A stretch of DNA of 64,000 nucleotides from Pelotomaculum isophthalicicum JI (GCF_029478095.1 NZ_JAKOAV010000007.1:62001-126000); one strand, 5' to 3'. Shown: positions 8,105-16,677, numbered from the stretch's first letter. Numbers and translations are program-made. The notes: generated from the sequence alone by a model not told the origin.

Positions 8105-8761
8105 ATGTGGAGGTTTCTCGGAAAATGGCTTTACCGGATATTGCATGATACTTATGAGAAATTTCTTGAGATAGAGAAAAGAAAACAGTTTGACAGGGCT
8201 AAGAAGCAGGGCTTGGTAACAGTAGGTAAATATACCTACGGGACCCCGACGATCATAAGTTTCCCCGGTGATATAAACAAGGTATCGATCGGTTCATATT
8301 GCTCCATAGCGGACGGTGTAACAATTCTTGTCGGAGGTAATCACCGGGTTGACTGGATAACCACTTTTCCTATCCGGCTTATGTTTGAACTTGTAAAAGA
8401 ACCGGATGAAGGCGTGGTAGCATCAAAGGGCGACGTGATCATCGGTTCCGATGTTTGGATTGGGAATGGGGCTACGATCTTATCTGGTGTGGAAATTGGA
8501 TCCGGGGCTGTGATCGGGGCGCGGGCGGTTGTCACAAAATCGGTTCCCCCTTACGCAATTGTAGTGGGGAATCCCGGTAAAGTTGTTAAAAAGAGATTTT
8601 CAGAAAGTCAGATCAAGCGGTTGCTGGAAATATGCTGGTGGGAATGGCCTCCCGAAGTTATTGCGGCAAATGTGGGTATGCTTTGCAGTGGCGATGTGGA
8701 AAAGTTTTGCAGTCTTTATTGTCCGGACGTTGACAGGGAAAATGGGACACCTCCTGAATAG
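8105..8761 (+). CDS. Hexapeptide-repeat O-acetyltransferase (CatB/Vat-like, LbH fold)
   Basis: A left-handed beta-helix acyltransferase that uses acetyl-CoA to acetylate a sugar hydroxyl. Hexapeptide turns run through the middle (V-S-I-G-S-Y-C-S-I-A, then V-I-I-G-S-D-V-W-I-G-N-G-A-T-I). The catalytic His is in G-G-N-H-R-V-D-W, and the end of the coil shows the xenobiotic-acetyltransferase pattern A-I-V-V-G-N-P-G-K-V-V-K-K. Its 218 residues are typical. ATG at 8105 follows GGGAGG. It sits between a glycosyltransferase and an Amj-type flippase gene, so the likely acceptor is a sugar of this polymer or its lipid-linked repeat unit. Confidence 0.85.
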   Translation: MWRFLGKWLYRILHDTYEKFLEIEKRKQFDRAKKQGLVTVGKYTYGTPTIISFPGDINKVSIGSYCSIADGVTILVGGNHRVDWITTFPIRLMFELVKEPDEGVVASKGDVIIGSDVWIGNGATILSGVEIGSGAVIGARAVVTKSVPPYAIVVGNPGKVVKKRFSESQIKRLLEICWWEWPPEVIAANVGMLCSGDVEKFCSLYCPDVDRENGTPPE

Positions 8762-8818
8762 GGATGTCCTTTTGGACACCCATGAAGGTACAACTCCTTG
8801 GGCAGGACGGAGGGAAAA

Positions 8819-9682
8819 ATGGACCGTCTCTTACTGGTAACAGCAATAACGGTATTTATTCACCTGATCATCACGTTAAACTACTCAATACGGTTGGCCG
8901 GATTACGAACGAGGCGGTTGCTTACCGCAATTTCTATTTTTAATGTGATCTACCTTTCTGCCAGCGTGTCCAATGTAATTCAGGCTCCCTTAATGACGTC
9001 GATTGTAGAGCATTCCATAAAGGCAGGTATAGGGCAGGCGGGAGTGGAGATTCCCGCCGGCCAACTGATCTACCAGGATGCTTATAAAGAGCAACTGGTT
9101 TTACTGGAGCATAAGATGCGGCTGGTCATTTTGGCGTCAACTGTGGGATCTATGCTTGGAGCATTCATGATTCCGGCTGTGGTGCGTGTTTTTATCAGGG
9201 CGATCCGGATTTTTGAAGAAGTGGGCTCGGTGCCATTGACATTAATCAAGATTTTTTTTTCTTTGCCATGGCGGCGAATCGGCGCAGCTTGGCCGCAATA
9301 CAGTTCGCTCATACACCTATTTAAACAAAAATTGACAATTTCAAAGAATCTTTTGTTGGCGAATATTATTATGACCGGGTTTTATACTACCGGGGTACTT
9401 TCCGCTCTTTACGCCGGCGTCATGTACCCGGATTTTCGTTCTACGGCTACATCGCTTTCAGTAATAATAAATGGAGCAGCCATTTTAATAGGGGCTGTGA
9501 TGTTGGAACCTACTTTATCGTCCATTACCGACCAGGTGCTATGCGGGGTCAGGAGTGAGACTGATATCAAACAAATGACTATATGCATGGTGTTGACCCG
9601 CCTGTTAGGCACACTCTTTGCCCAGGTGATCTTTTTGCCCTGTGCTTACCTTATAAAATATTTTGCGCAACTCCTGGTATAG
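8819..9682 (+). CDS. Amj-family lipid-linked glycan flippase (DUF2837), copy 1
   Basis: This membrane protein matches the Amj/YdaH family, which in Bacillus subtilis can replace MurJ as lipid II flippase. It has about six hydrophobic segments, the N-terminal pattern Y-S-I-R-L-A-G-L-R-T-R-R, and the conserved N-I-I-M-T-G-F-Y-T-T-G-V-L-S-A-L-Y-A-G. Copy 2 at 17822 is strikingly similar along its whole length (the same F-Y-T-T-G-V-L-S-A-L-Y-A-G and F-R-[ST]-T-A-T motifs). ATG at 8819 follows GGAGGG and is preferred to the upstream in-frame TTG at 8798, giving 287 residues. Its place inside a polysaccharide locus suggests that it flips the lipid-linked repeat unit. That role is inferred and has not been described for this locus. 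Confidence 0.85.
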   Translation: MDRLLLVTAITVFIHLIITLNYSIRLAGLRTRRLLTAISIFNVIYLSASVSNVIQAPLMTSIVEHSIKAGIGQAGVEIPAGQLIYQDAYKEQLVLLEHKMRLVILASTVGSMLGAFMIPAVVRVFIRAIRIFEEVGSVPLTLIKIFFSLPWRRIGAAWPQYSSLIHLFKQKLTISKNLLLANIIMTGFYTTGVLSALYAGVMYPDFRSTATSLSVIINGAAILIGAVMLEPTLSSITDQVLCGVRSETDIKQMTICMVLTRLLGTLFAQVIFLPCAYLIKYFAQLLV

Positions 9683-9770
9683 GAGCCAGTAGTCAGTATT
9701 CAGTATTCAGTAGTGAGAATAAGAGAATGGTTTTCTTTACTGAACGGATTAAAAGTTCTGACTACTTATT
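9682..9770. repeat. AGTCAG-type MITE-like element 3 (core B)
   Basis: The left arm CCAGTAGTCAGTATTCAGTA is followed by a short core (GAGAATAAGAGAATGG...) and the right arm GTTCTGACTACTT. The core resembles those at 18718 and 30756 more than core A. Confidence 0.7.
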
Positions 9771-9788
9771 TTCGGAGGTAAACAGTTA

Positions 9789-11186
9789 TTGAAAATTATC
9801 CTTACAGTTCATCAGTTCCTCCCTGAGTTTTTTGCCGGTACGGAAATATTGACCTATGATACGGCAAAAGAATTGCAGAAACGCGGCCATCAGGTCGAAT
9901 TATGGACCGGTTTTCCCCTTAATATGGAATTATGTAAAAATAAACACTTCGATAATTATCTTTATGATGGTATTTTCGTGCAACGATTTTACCATTATTA
10001 TAAACAATCAATCTCGCTAAATAAATTGTGGGAGTTTGAATATAACAATAAAATCTTTAGTGAATATTTCAGTGATTTATTAAAAAGTAAACGGCCTGAC
10101 ATCGTCCACGCTTTTCATTTAGGCAACTTGTCTGCTTCTCTTATAACTGAATGTGTGAAACTTAACATTCCCACTGTTTTTACTGCGACAGACTTCTGGG
10201 CTGTTTGCCCCAAATGTCAACTGCGCTTAGCAGATAATTCAATATGTGAAGGACCCGGAGCGAACAGCATGAATTGCTTTGCTCATATGTTGAATAGAAG
10301 TTATTTAAATCTAATGCCATGTTGGTTGTTTAAATCATTGATATGGTTAGCGAAACAAGGCTGGTGTCCGGAAAAGCGATATTTGCCGTTATTGCGCGCG
10401 GTGGTATCGAGAGCAGATTTTCTAAAAAAAACGATAAATCATATAGACAGAATTCTTGTGCCCACTCATTTATTGAAACAGGTTTTGCAAAGACATGGTT
10501 TTGAGCTTAATAAAATACGTTACGTGCCTTATGGAATCAATTTAAATAATATTGAAGAACAACGTTTAAAAACTGCCGGTGCAAAGGTTCGTTTGGGTTT
10601 TATCGGTACAGTTGCCGAACATAAGGGGGTTCATGTTTTATTAGAGGCAGTTCGTTTACTGCCAAAGGATATTCCAATTGAAATATTTATATATGGAAAA
10701 CTGGAAGAAGTGCCTGAGTACACAGCGTGCCTAAAAGAGATTGCCGGCGGTGACGGGCGGATACATTTTTGCGGCACTTTTCCAAGTCATGAAATTGGTG
10801 TTGTTTTTTCCCAAATAGATTGTTTAGTAGTACCGTCTATTTGGTATGAAAATACGCCGTTAGTTATTTACTCCGCACAAGCGACTAACACACCCGTTAT
10901 CGCGACAAACCTTGGTGGCATGTCAGAAGTGATTCAGCATGAAAAAAACGGCTTGTTGTTTGAAAAAGGGGATACGGCACAATTAGCTCATTTAATAATG
11001 CGTTTATGCCGGGACCGTAATCTTCTTCCAGCTCTTTCGGCAAAGGCGGTGAAACCAAAATCGATTCCCGCTTATGTGAATGAACTGGAAGAATATTACG
11101 GTGAAATACTAGCGGAAAAAGCTTTGAGATATGATTCCATGGTAGACGGTGTGAAAATTTATGAGGAGGTGCCATCAGGGATTTGA
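9789..11186 (+). CDS. Glycosyltransferase family 4 protein with altered EX7E motif
   Basis: A GT-B glycosyltransferase of 465 residues. The N-terminal acceptor domain has F-F-A-G-T-E-I-L-T-Y. A Cys-rich insert follows (V-C-P-K-C-Q-L-R-L plus further Cys), as in a GT4 subgroup found in polysaccharide clusters. The donor domain has G-F-I-G-T-V-A-E-H-K-G-V-H-V-L and W-Y-E-N-T-P-L-V-I-Y-S-A. In relatives the last stretch normally ends I-E-A; here the second Glu of EX7E is Ser, so activity or donor handling may differ. TTG at 9789 follows GGAGG at normal spacing. This gene and the next three are markedly more AT-rich than the flanks, suggesting separate acquisition. It overlaps the next gene by four bases. 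Confidence 0.85.
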   Translation: MKIILTVHQFLPEFFAGTEILTYDTAKELQKRGHQVELWTGFPLNMELCKNKHFDNYLYDGIFVQRFYHYYKQSISLNKLWEFEYNNKIFSEYFSDLLKSKRPDIVHAFHLGNLSASLITECVKLNIPTVFTATDFWAVCPKCQLRLADNSICEGPGANSMNCFAHMLNRSYLNLMPCWLFKSLIWLAKQGWCPEKRYLPLLRAVVSRADFLKKTINHIDRILVPTHLLKQVLQRHGFELNKIRYVPYGINLNNIEEQRLKTAGAKVRLGFIGTVAEHKGVHVLLEAVRLLPKDIPIEIFIYGKLEEVPEYTACLKEIAGGDGRIHFCGTFPSHEIGVVFSQIDCLVVPSIWYENTPLVIYSAQATNTPVIATNLGGMSEVIQHEKNGLLFEKGDTAQLAHLIMRLCRDRNLLPALSAKAVKPKSIPAYVNELEEYYGEILAEKALRYDSMVDGVKIYEEVPSGI

Positions 11187-12127
11187 AAGCGCTTAGATGC
11201 ACGGTTTTAGGCGCGAACGGTTTCATTGGCGGCTATCTCTGCAAAGAATTAGTTGCATTGACTGATCAAGTTAATGCTTTCGACTGTGTTTTTAATAATA
11301 AATTATTGAATGAGTTAGCGGGGAAAATACATCTCTACCCGGGCGATATCTCAAACGATTTCTCTTTGGAAGAGGTTATAAGCAATACCGATATTCTTTT
11401 TCATCTTGCTTATACCACCACACCGTCCACATCGGACGCGGACATCATCTATGATATTACCTCGAATTTAATCAGTACCATAAAAATACTAATTATGTGT
11501 GTAAAGCATAAAGTAAAGAAAATAATATTTCCTTCCTCCGGCGGCACAGTATATGGAATTCATTCGGCTGATACAGCGATAAAGGAGGATTTTGCCACTC
11601 ACCCAATCTCTTCTTACGGAGCAACCAAAGTTGCTATTGAAAAATACCTTTATATTTTTGAAAAAAAGTATGGACTTAAATATATAATCCTTCGATTGGC
11701 CAATCCGTATGGCCCCAAATTTACCGGCTTCTCGCAAGGGGTTATTCCTGCTTTTATTAGATATATATTGGATGGAAAACCCTTATATGTTTGGGGAAAT
11801 GGTGAAGTAATCAGAGATTACATATACATTGACGACGTAATTTCCGCCTTTGTTAAGTCAATCAATTATCAAGGGGAAGAACGGTTGTTTAATATTGGTT
11901 CCGGTGTTGGACTTAGTATCAATCAATTGATTAATATACTGGAACGCTGTGAGGGGAAAAAGTTAACTGTAAATTACCAAAAGCCAAGGACTTGTGATGT
12001 TCCTTCTGTTTATTTGGATATCAGCAAGGCTAAAGAGCATTTGAATTGGTTTCCGGTGGTGGATATTGAAAATGGCATTAGAATGACTTATGAATATATG
12101 AAACAGTATTTGCACGTGATTAATTAA
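11183..12127 (+). CDS. NAD-dependent epimerase/dehydratase (extended SDR)
   Basis: A nucleotide-sugar-modifying extended short-chain dehydrogenase of 314 residues. The NAD-binding motif G-A-N-G-F-I-G-G-Y is near the N-terminus, S-S-G-G-T-V-Y-G marks the catalytic Ser strand, S-Y-G-A-T-K-V-A carries the Tyr-Lys pair, and R-L-A-N-P-Y-G-P-K follows. The pattern is that of UDP-glucose 4-epimerase or related C4-epimerase/reductase enzymes, but substrate and product are not certain. TTG at 11183 follows GGAGG. The four-base overlap with the preceding glycosyltransferase gene indicates translational coupling. The coding sequence is AT-rich like its neighbours. Confidence 0.83.
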   Translation: MKALRCTVLGANGFIGGYLCKELVALTDQVNAFDCVFNNKLLNELAGKIHLYPGDISNDFSLEEVISNTDILFHLAYTTTPSTSDADIIYDITSNLISTIKILIMCVKHKVKKIIFPSSGGTVYGIHSADTAIKEDFATHPISSYGATKVAIEKYLYIFEKKYGLKYIILRLANPYGPKFTGFSQGVIPAFIRYILDGKPLYVWGNGEVIRDYIYIDDVISAFVKSINYQGEERLFNIGSGVGLSINQLINILERCEGKKLTVNYQKPRTCDVPSVYLDISKAKEHLNWFPVVDIENGIRMTYEYMKQYLHVIN

Positions 12128-12150
12128 CTAATCTGAAAGAGGATGTTGTA

Positions 12151-13011
12151 ATGAAAATAATAAAAATAATAATGTGGCGCATTAATTTTATAATAGCCAA
12201 GATTAGCGGCAGTTTGAAAAGGTTAGGGTGGATGCAAGTATTTAAAATTATTCTAAATAAACCAATTGTAAAGCCGGTTGCTTTTTCATTAATTATGCAA
12301 GATAAAGAGACTAGTATTGGTTTATACAAAAGTGATTTCTTTCCTGATTTATGGATACCATTGCAAAAAAACCCCGGGCTGGATGTAGACCAATATTTAT
12401 TTAAATATGATTTATACCACAACACATACATAGGTGACTTGATTTCCAGGGGAGACACTGTAATCGATTGTGGAGGGTATATTGGTTTATTTACTTTGTG
12501 GTGTCTGAAAAAAGGCGCTAAACGGGTTATTGTGTTCGAACCCGAGAAAAGGAACTATGAGTGTTTAAGACGCAACCTTTCATCCTACATCGATTCCGGC
12601 AAAGTGCTCCTTATTGGCAAGGGAGTATGGAGCACGGGTGGCAGTATGGGCTTGAGGCTTACCGAGAGCGGGGTGGGGCATTCTCTGCTGAGTGGAGTTG
12701 AAGCAATTGATTCAACTCCCATTGAGGTAGTTGAAATAGATACAGTGATTCAAGACCTTGTACCGAATGAAAGAATTGGTTTTATTAAAATGGACGTCGA
12801 GGGGGCCGAACGGGAAGCTCTTATTGGAGCAAAAGGAGCTATTGCCAGGGACAAACCAAAAATGTTTATTTGCTCTTACCACCTGCCTGACGATCCTCAG
12901 GTAATAACTAATATCGTGATGGAAACACAACCAGATTATCGGGTGGATTATACCGGATTCGCTTCTAATGACAGGGGATTTATTCAGGAGCAGGGAGTTG
13001 TTTTTACATGA
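12151..13011 (+). CDS. FkbM-family methyltransferase
   Basis: An S-adenosylmethionine-dependent methyltransferase of the FkbM family, which usually O-methylates sugars in surface glycans. The SAM-binding motif is V-I-D-C-G-G-Y-I-G-L-F-T-L. The acidic residue after strand 2 is in I-V-F-E-P-E-K-R-N-Y-E, and the FkbM signature I-G-F-I-K-M-D-V-E-G-A-E-R-E-A-L is present. The first 80 residues are a hydrophobic/basic extension without recognised motifs. ATG at 12151 follows GAAAGAGGATG. It overlaps the next methyltransferase gene by four bases (ATGA), so both are probably made together. The methylated sugar is unknown. Confidence 0.87.
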   Translation: MKIIKIIMWRINFIIAKISGSLKRLGWMQVFKIILNKPIVKPVAFSLIMQDKETSIGLYKSDFFPDLWIPLQKNPGLDVDQYLFKYDLYHNTYIGDLISRGDTVIDCGGYIGLFTLWCLKKGAKRVIVFEPEKRNYECLRRNLSSYIDSGKVLLIGKGVWSTGGSMGLRLTESGVGHSLLSGVEAIDSTPIEVVEIDTVIQDLVPNERIGFIKMDVEGAEREALIGAKGAIARDKPKMFICSYHLPDDPQVITNIVMETQPDYRVDYTGFASNDRGFIQEQGVVFT

Positions 13012-13733
13012 TCAAAAAAATGATAAAAAAGCAAAAATACAGCCCGTCCTGGTGGGGAGTGTTTTTTAATCCATATTTCATCACCCGCCGCTGTTTATTT
13101 CAGGGTATACGCGCATTGACGGCGAAGATTGCAGGGGATGGAGTTAGCCGGTGGCTTGACGTGGGCTGTGGGGAGCGGCCTTATGAATATCTGTTTAATG
13201 TGAAAGAGTACATCGGTATTGATGTTGAAGAAAGTGGGCATCATCCTGACGCAAAGTATTGCGACATCTTCTTTGATGGAATGAACATACCGTTTCCATC
13301 GGAATCCTTTGACGGGATTGTTTGTACCCAGGTGCTGGAGCACGTTTTGCATAGTAAAGAATTATTGAGAGAAATGACGCGTGCTTTAAAGCCGGGGGGG
13401 CATCTCCTTCTGACCGCTCCTTTTGTATGGGAAGAACACGAACAGCCATATGATTTTACCCGCTTTACCAGATTCGGTATGATGGATATGATCACCCGTT
13501 CCGGATTTGAAGTTGTTGAGCAAAACCAAACGGCCGGGTATTTTGGGGCTTTAGCCCAAATGGCTTCATCTTACTTGTATAGTGCGGCCGCCAGGCGCAG
13601 TAATTTATGGAATATGATTGTGACTGCTTTTTTGTGCGCTCCTGTGCAAATCTTGGGGCTGCTTTTGCAAAAGTTATTGCCGAGGAATAACAATTTGTAC
13701 CTGGACCATATTATACTGGCTAGGAAGATATAG
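13008..13733 (+). CDS. Class I SAM-dependent methyltransferase
   Basis: A Methyltransf_11-type enzyme of 241 residues. Motif I is W-L-D-V-G-C-G-E-R-P-Y. The second acidic position is in I-G-I-D-V-E-E-S-G, and F-D-G-I-V-C-T-Q-V-L-E-H-V gives motif IV. The post-motif L-K-P-G-G-H-L-L-L-T-A-P-F is typical of methyltransferases in lipopolysaccharide and capsule clusters. The C-terminus carries a hydrophobic stretch (about residues 200-225) that may contact the membrane. ATG at 13008 overlaps the end of the FkbM gene. It is the last intact gene before a stretch of broken genes. The acceptor is unknown. Confidence 0.85.
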   Translation: MIKKMIKKQKYSPSWWGVFFNPYFITRRCLFQGIRALTAKIAGDGVSRWLDVGCGERPYEYLFNVKEYIGIDVEESGHHPDAKYCDIFFDGMNIPFPSESFDGIVCTQVLEHVLHSKELLREMTRALKPGGHLLLTAPFVWEEHEQPYDFTRFTRFGMMDMITRSGFEVVEQNQTAGYFGALAQMASSYLYSAAARRSNLWNMIVTAFLCAPVQILGLLLQKLLPRNNNLYLDHIILARKI

Positions 13734-13857
13734 TGGAAGGAAAAGGTCTCATTGAAAATGGTGGAGATTCCTTTACCATATCGTTTTTTTTTCTTATGAA
13801 ACATGCGGGGTTTCCCGGTGGAGCAAAAGGAGCCGCCGCTGGGTTCTCCGGTTATCT

Positions 13858-14212
13858 CAGAAAGGTTTTCTCGGAAAAGTTGCTGACTTTATCAAGGAAC
13901 GTGTTTTTAAAATTCGCCCGACCCTGTATCGGGTTAAGATAAATAACGCCCCAAGTCCCCGGCATCCCAATAGTTATTCATATAATCGCCAATACCTTTG
14001 TCGGCGGCTCCACCCAGTTGATTACCGATTTAATTGAACACATTGGGCACAAGTATAATATGGAAGTAGTCACAGAGGCTCTTCCAATGGATGGATTTCA
14101 TAAAGGGATGGTTTTTCATGACTTTTCCCATTTGAGGACAAGCGAGGAAATGGCCGGATTTTTGAAAAAGGCCATAATGAAACAGTCGAAAATAGCCATA
14201 ACCATCAATTGC
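13858..14212 (+). pseudogene. Remnant of a family 4 glycosyltransferase
   Basis: Two coding stretches in different frames read together like the N-terminus of a GT4 enzyme. The first reads G-F-L-G-K-V-A-D-F-I-K-E-R-V-F-K-I. The second reads V-I-H-I-I-A-N-T-F-V-G-G-S-T-Q-L and continues E-H-I-G-H-K-Y-N-M-E-V-V-T. The frame changes near 13955. Coding similarity stops around 14212, where the IS200/IS605-like segment begins. No donor domain remains, so the gene is dead. It was probably cut by a mobile element insertion. Confidence 0.65.
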
Positions 14213-14217
14213 TGGGC

Positions 14218-14395
14218 TACATACTTGTATAGCACAGACAGACTAAGAATCTGTCCTCCTTTTGCCCCAAGACCAGCATTTAACCCTATCCCCTGCGAGG
14301 CTGAAAGCGGGGTATTGCCTTTTGGCAAGCAAGTAATTTTACCCCTATGGGGCTTAATCAAGCCACCGGCTAAGCCAGTGGTCATGACTAGAGGG
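14218..14395 (+). mobile_element. IS200/IS605-type end or non-autonomous relic
   Basis: The segment ends with the hairpin CCACCGGCTAAGCCAGTGG (14363-14381), which has an 8-pair stem with one mismatch and a TAA loop. It closely resembles the subterminal hairpins of IS200/IS605 and TnpB-encoding elements ('CCACCGGCTTAGCCGGTGG'). No complete TnpA or TnpB gene is present. The segment separates a glycosyltransferase remnant from a recombinase remnant. Both boundaries are approximate. Confidence 0.5.
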
Positions 14396-14429
14396 GGAAT
14401 TGATTTATTGAGTCAGAAAGATTGCTGTT

Positions 14430-14730
14430 GAGCGAAATCGCGATTTAGTTGATTTTTGTAAAGGTACTGGTTTTAGGAGGTGCGAGTTCAAGGTTGTAAG
14501 GCCATCTGATGTATACGAGAAAAATAATAAATTAATGGTACATGTTGAACGTGGCAAAGGCGGTCGGCCACATGAGGTAACTGTGTGTGAAAACATATCG
14601 TGACCGGCATCCGGATGAGAAGATTTTTGAGCGTATACCGGTTCGTGCTGATATACATAGTTATCGACGTAAGTATGCGAAGGAGCGGTATCGTGAGTTG
14701 ACAGGTCGGGAGTATGAGAAAATTTTCTAA
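14430..14730 (+). pseudogene. Tyrosine recombinase (integrase) remnant, frameshifted
   Basis: The first part (14430-14603) has the core arm-I region with the catalytic-Arg motif G-T-G-F-R-R-C-E-F, then V-H-V-E-R-G-K-G-G-R-P-H-E-V, and stops at TGA (14601). The second part (14587-14730), in another frame, has R-A-D-I-H-S-Y-R-R-K-Y-A, containing the HxxR motif of the family. The N-terminal domain and the final Tyr region are absent or unrecognisable. It is a broken integrase and cannot be functional as it stands. It marks past integration events here. Confidence 0.65.
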
Positions 14731-15115
14731 AGAATATAAGTTGCGGGAATTTTACCTTAATAGTTAAAGAGAATAAAATAGTTGAATATGATTTTTTGAT
14801 TAAAAAAAGGAAATAAAGAAATAGAATATTTTAAGCTGACCGAGGGACGGAAGCTAAGAACCGATGTTTATTTGGTTTTTACTTCTGTTTTTTTAATTTA
14901 AATCTAGGTGTTGGCCCTATACCAGCATAGCTTGAATCAGATGCAAAGTCGTTTCCAGTTATTAACTATACTAGCAGTGTATTTAATTTCAAGTTCCGGA
15001 AGCATGTTACGCCAACATAAACTATAAGTAAAACTGTATCACTATTAACTTATGAAGTTTGTTTTACAAGTTATCGGTTCATTATTTAAATTAATTATAC
15101 GAGGAGGAAAAAGCG
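14731..15115. other. AT-rich intergenic stretch, no gene recognised
   Basis: About 385 bases between the recombinase remnant and the secreted amidase-like gene. It is AT-rich with no convincing reading frame, repeat element or RNA fold. It ends with GAGGAGG (15102-15108), the ribosome binding site of the next gene. Confidence 0.5.
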
Positions 15116-15742
15116 TTGATAAAAAAAACTATAATTAGTATAAATATTATTCTTAGTATTTTAAGCATGTTTGTATCGTTACCTGCTATGGCTTATAATA
15201 GAACTAATGCTATTAATTATGCTGAAAGTTATGCAGTAAATCCAAATTCAAATTACCGTTACTATGGTTCAAGTGGCGATTGCACGAATTTTACATCCCA
15301 ATGCTTATATGCAGGTGGCGAAAGCATGGTAACAGGAACCCAAGATTCTTATTACGTATGGTGGTATAATAACTTTTCAACTCCTTGGACATGGGATGAT
15401 GTCTGTGCATATAACTGGTCACTTGCCTCACGTTCCTATGATTGGCAAACTCAAAATTCGAGTCCTACACGTGGCCAGTTAAAGGGGACATATCCTGGAA
15501 CAACCTCGGTTCCCTATCCGTCTGGTGTTTCTGCTGGAGATTTATTCTATTATGATTGGTATGGTTATGGTGAAATTGATCATTCTTCAATATATGTTTG
15601 TAATGGTACAGATCCTGATAGCGGGTATTCTGGAGCGCTCATTGACCAGCATAGTAATAATGTAGCACATGAAATATGGTCTTTATCCTATAGAAATACA
15701 GATAGAAACACTACAACAATTTATTGCGTTCATATGTATTAA
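15116..15742 (+). CDS. Secreted Amidase_6-domain protein
   Basis: A secreted protein of 208 residues matching the 'putative amidase domain' family of Firmicutes (cysteine peptidase/amidase-like). TTG at 15116 follows GAGGAGG. A signal peptide spans residues 1-26 (M-I-K-K-T...S-L-P-A-M-A). The mature part begins Y-N-R-T-N-A-I-N-Y-A-E-S-Y-A. The catalytic Cys is in G-D-C-T-N-F-T-S-Q-C-L, and the His is probably in G-E-I-D-H-S-S-I-Y. Such proteins may act on peptidoglycan or its peptides. The gene is much more AT-rich than the locus average and stands among mobile-element remnants, so recent transfer is likely. It is followed by a second secreted-protein gene 27 bases on. Confidence 0.82.
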   Translation: MIKKTIISINIILSILSMFVSLPAMAYNRTNAINYAESYAVNPNSNYRYYGSSGDCTNFTSQCLYAGGESMVTGTQDSYYVWWYNNFSTPWTWDDVCAYNWSLASRSYDWQTQNSSPTRGQLKGTYPGTTSVPYPSGVSAGDLFYYDWYGYGEIDHSSIYVCNGTDPDSGYSGALIDQHSNNVAHEIWSLSYRNTDRNTTTIYCVHMY

Positions 15743-15769
15743 TTAATATTAAACTAGGAGGATAGAATA

Positions 15770-16345
15770 ATGATGAAAAATAAATTATTTATTTGTACAC
15801 TAAGTGTTGTTATAACTTGTTTGTTATTAATAGGTTCTCAAAAGGCATATAGTGCAATAAATGAAAAAAATATTAATGATTTAATAAGTAAGTACGAAAC
15901 ATGGACAGTGAGAATGTTAATACCAGATAATGATAATTTAGGGAAGACAACTAAGACACCTGATTCTGTCAAGAGTGCAATAAGACAAAGGGAACAAAAA
16001 AATGTTGATGAACTCTTCTCCACTGAGAAGTCTAATGTAATGAAAGATAAGGTTGATAGCGCTCTTAATAGTAGGGAAGTACTTGATGACGTTGATGGTG
16101 GAGTTGTAAACATAGTTATTAAACAATGTAATATTAAAGATGACACGGCTCTAGTAGAAGCCCAAGTTACTAAGTATATTACAGATATTGTGAATAAAGA
16201 TGGTAAGTCTTATAAAAACAGGGTTCAATCCACTGATATGAAAAAATACAATTGTATTAGAGAAAATGGTAAATGGGTTATAGACAATGTTGGCGGACAA
16301 AAAGACTTTGATTCAGTTAAGGTTGATTTGCAACCAATCGAGTAA
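15770..16345 (+). CDS. Secreted protein of unknown function, partner of the amidase-like protein
   Basis: The product is 191 residues with a clear signal peptide (basic M-M-K-N-K, hydrophobic stretch to about residue 28, cleavage after A-Y-S-A). The mature part is charged and Lys/Asp-rich. A late segment (V-N-I-V-I-K-Q-C-N-I-K-D-D-T-A-L-V-E-A-Q-V) followed by N-G-K-W-V-I-D-N looks like the NTF2-like or Amidase_6-associated N-terminal domain seen in Firmicutes. No catalytic motif is visible. ATG at 15770 follows AGGAGG. The 27-base gap after the amidase-like gene and the shared AT-rich composition suggest an acquired pair. A terminator lies about 70 bases downstream. Confidence 0.75.
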   Translation: MMKNKLFICTLSVVITCLLLIGSQKAYSAINEKNINDLISKYETWTVRMLIPDNDNLGKTTKTPDSVKSAIRQREQKNVDELFSTEKSNVMKDKVDSALNSREVLDDVDGGVVNIVIKQCNIKDDTALVEAQVTKYITDIVNKDGKSYKNRVQSTDMKKYNCIRENGKWVIDNVGGQKDFDSVKVDLQPIE

Positions 16346-16412
16346 AACATGTCACTATGAAGTAGTAAATTTAAAATTATTAAATATAGTTGAAAAAGTT
16401 TTAATTAATTTG

Positions 16413-16441
16413 CTTCAGGTAAATCCTGAAGTTTTTATTTT
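16413..16441 (+). terminator. Rho-independent terminator
   Basis: CTTCAGG pairs with CCTGAAG around TAAAT and is followed by TTTTTATTTT. It ends the amidase-like two-gene unit. Confidence 0.85.
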
Positions 16442-16579
16442 GGGTAGGATTACCATAGGTGTAACCCGCAGGAAGTTATTAACTGAAGACTGCCCTATAA
16501 TTAACACATCAATAAGGTGATGATGGCTTTCCAGTGGAGGATAGACAGATTAAGTTCAAATATCCAAGATGATGGCTAA

Positions 16580-16676
16580 AGGCATGCCCCAATATAAAAT
16601 TAAGTTCACCGAGCTACTCATACTTCATCTTTCCCCAGAAGGACTCCATTGGAGCATTATCCCAACAACCTCAGTA
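16580..16676 (-). mobile_element. IS3-family transposase fragment
   Basis: Read on the minus strand, 16670-16614 encodes G-C-W-D-N-A-P-M-E-S-F-W-G-K-M-K-Y-E followed by a stop. This is the signature around the third catalytic acidic residue of IS3/IS150-type transposases. Nothing else of the element is recognisable, so it is a relic. The remaining bases between 16442 and 16580 show no gene. Confidence 0.75.
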
Positions 16677-16677
16677 G

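Noticed and set aside
13733-13942. 69-codon open frame after the methyltransferase
   Set aside because: Another frame of the same bases reads as glycosyltransferase sequence (K-G-F-L-G-K-V-A-D-F-I-K), so this frame is not coding.
14018-14431. 137-codon open frame as a real gene
   Set aside because: Its first part reads as a glycosyltransferase fragment and the rest as the IS200/IS605-like segment. It is a chance fusion of relics.
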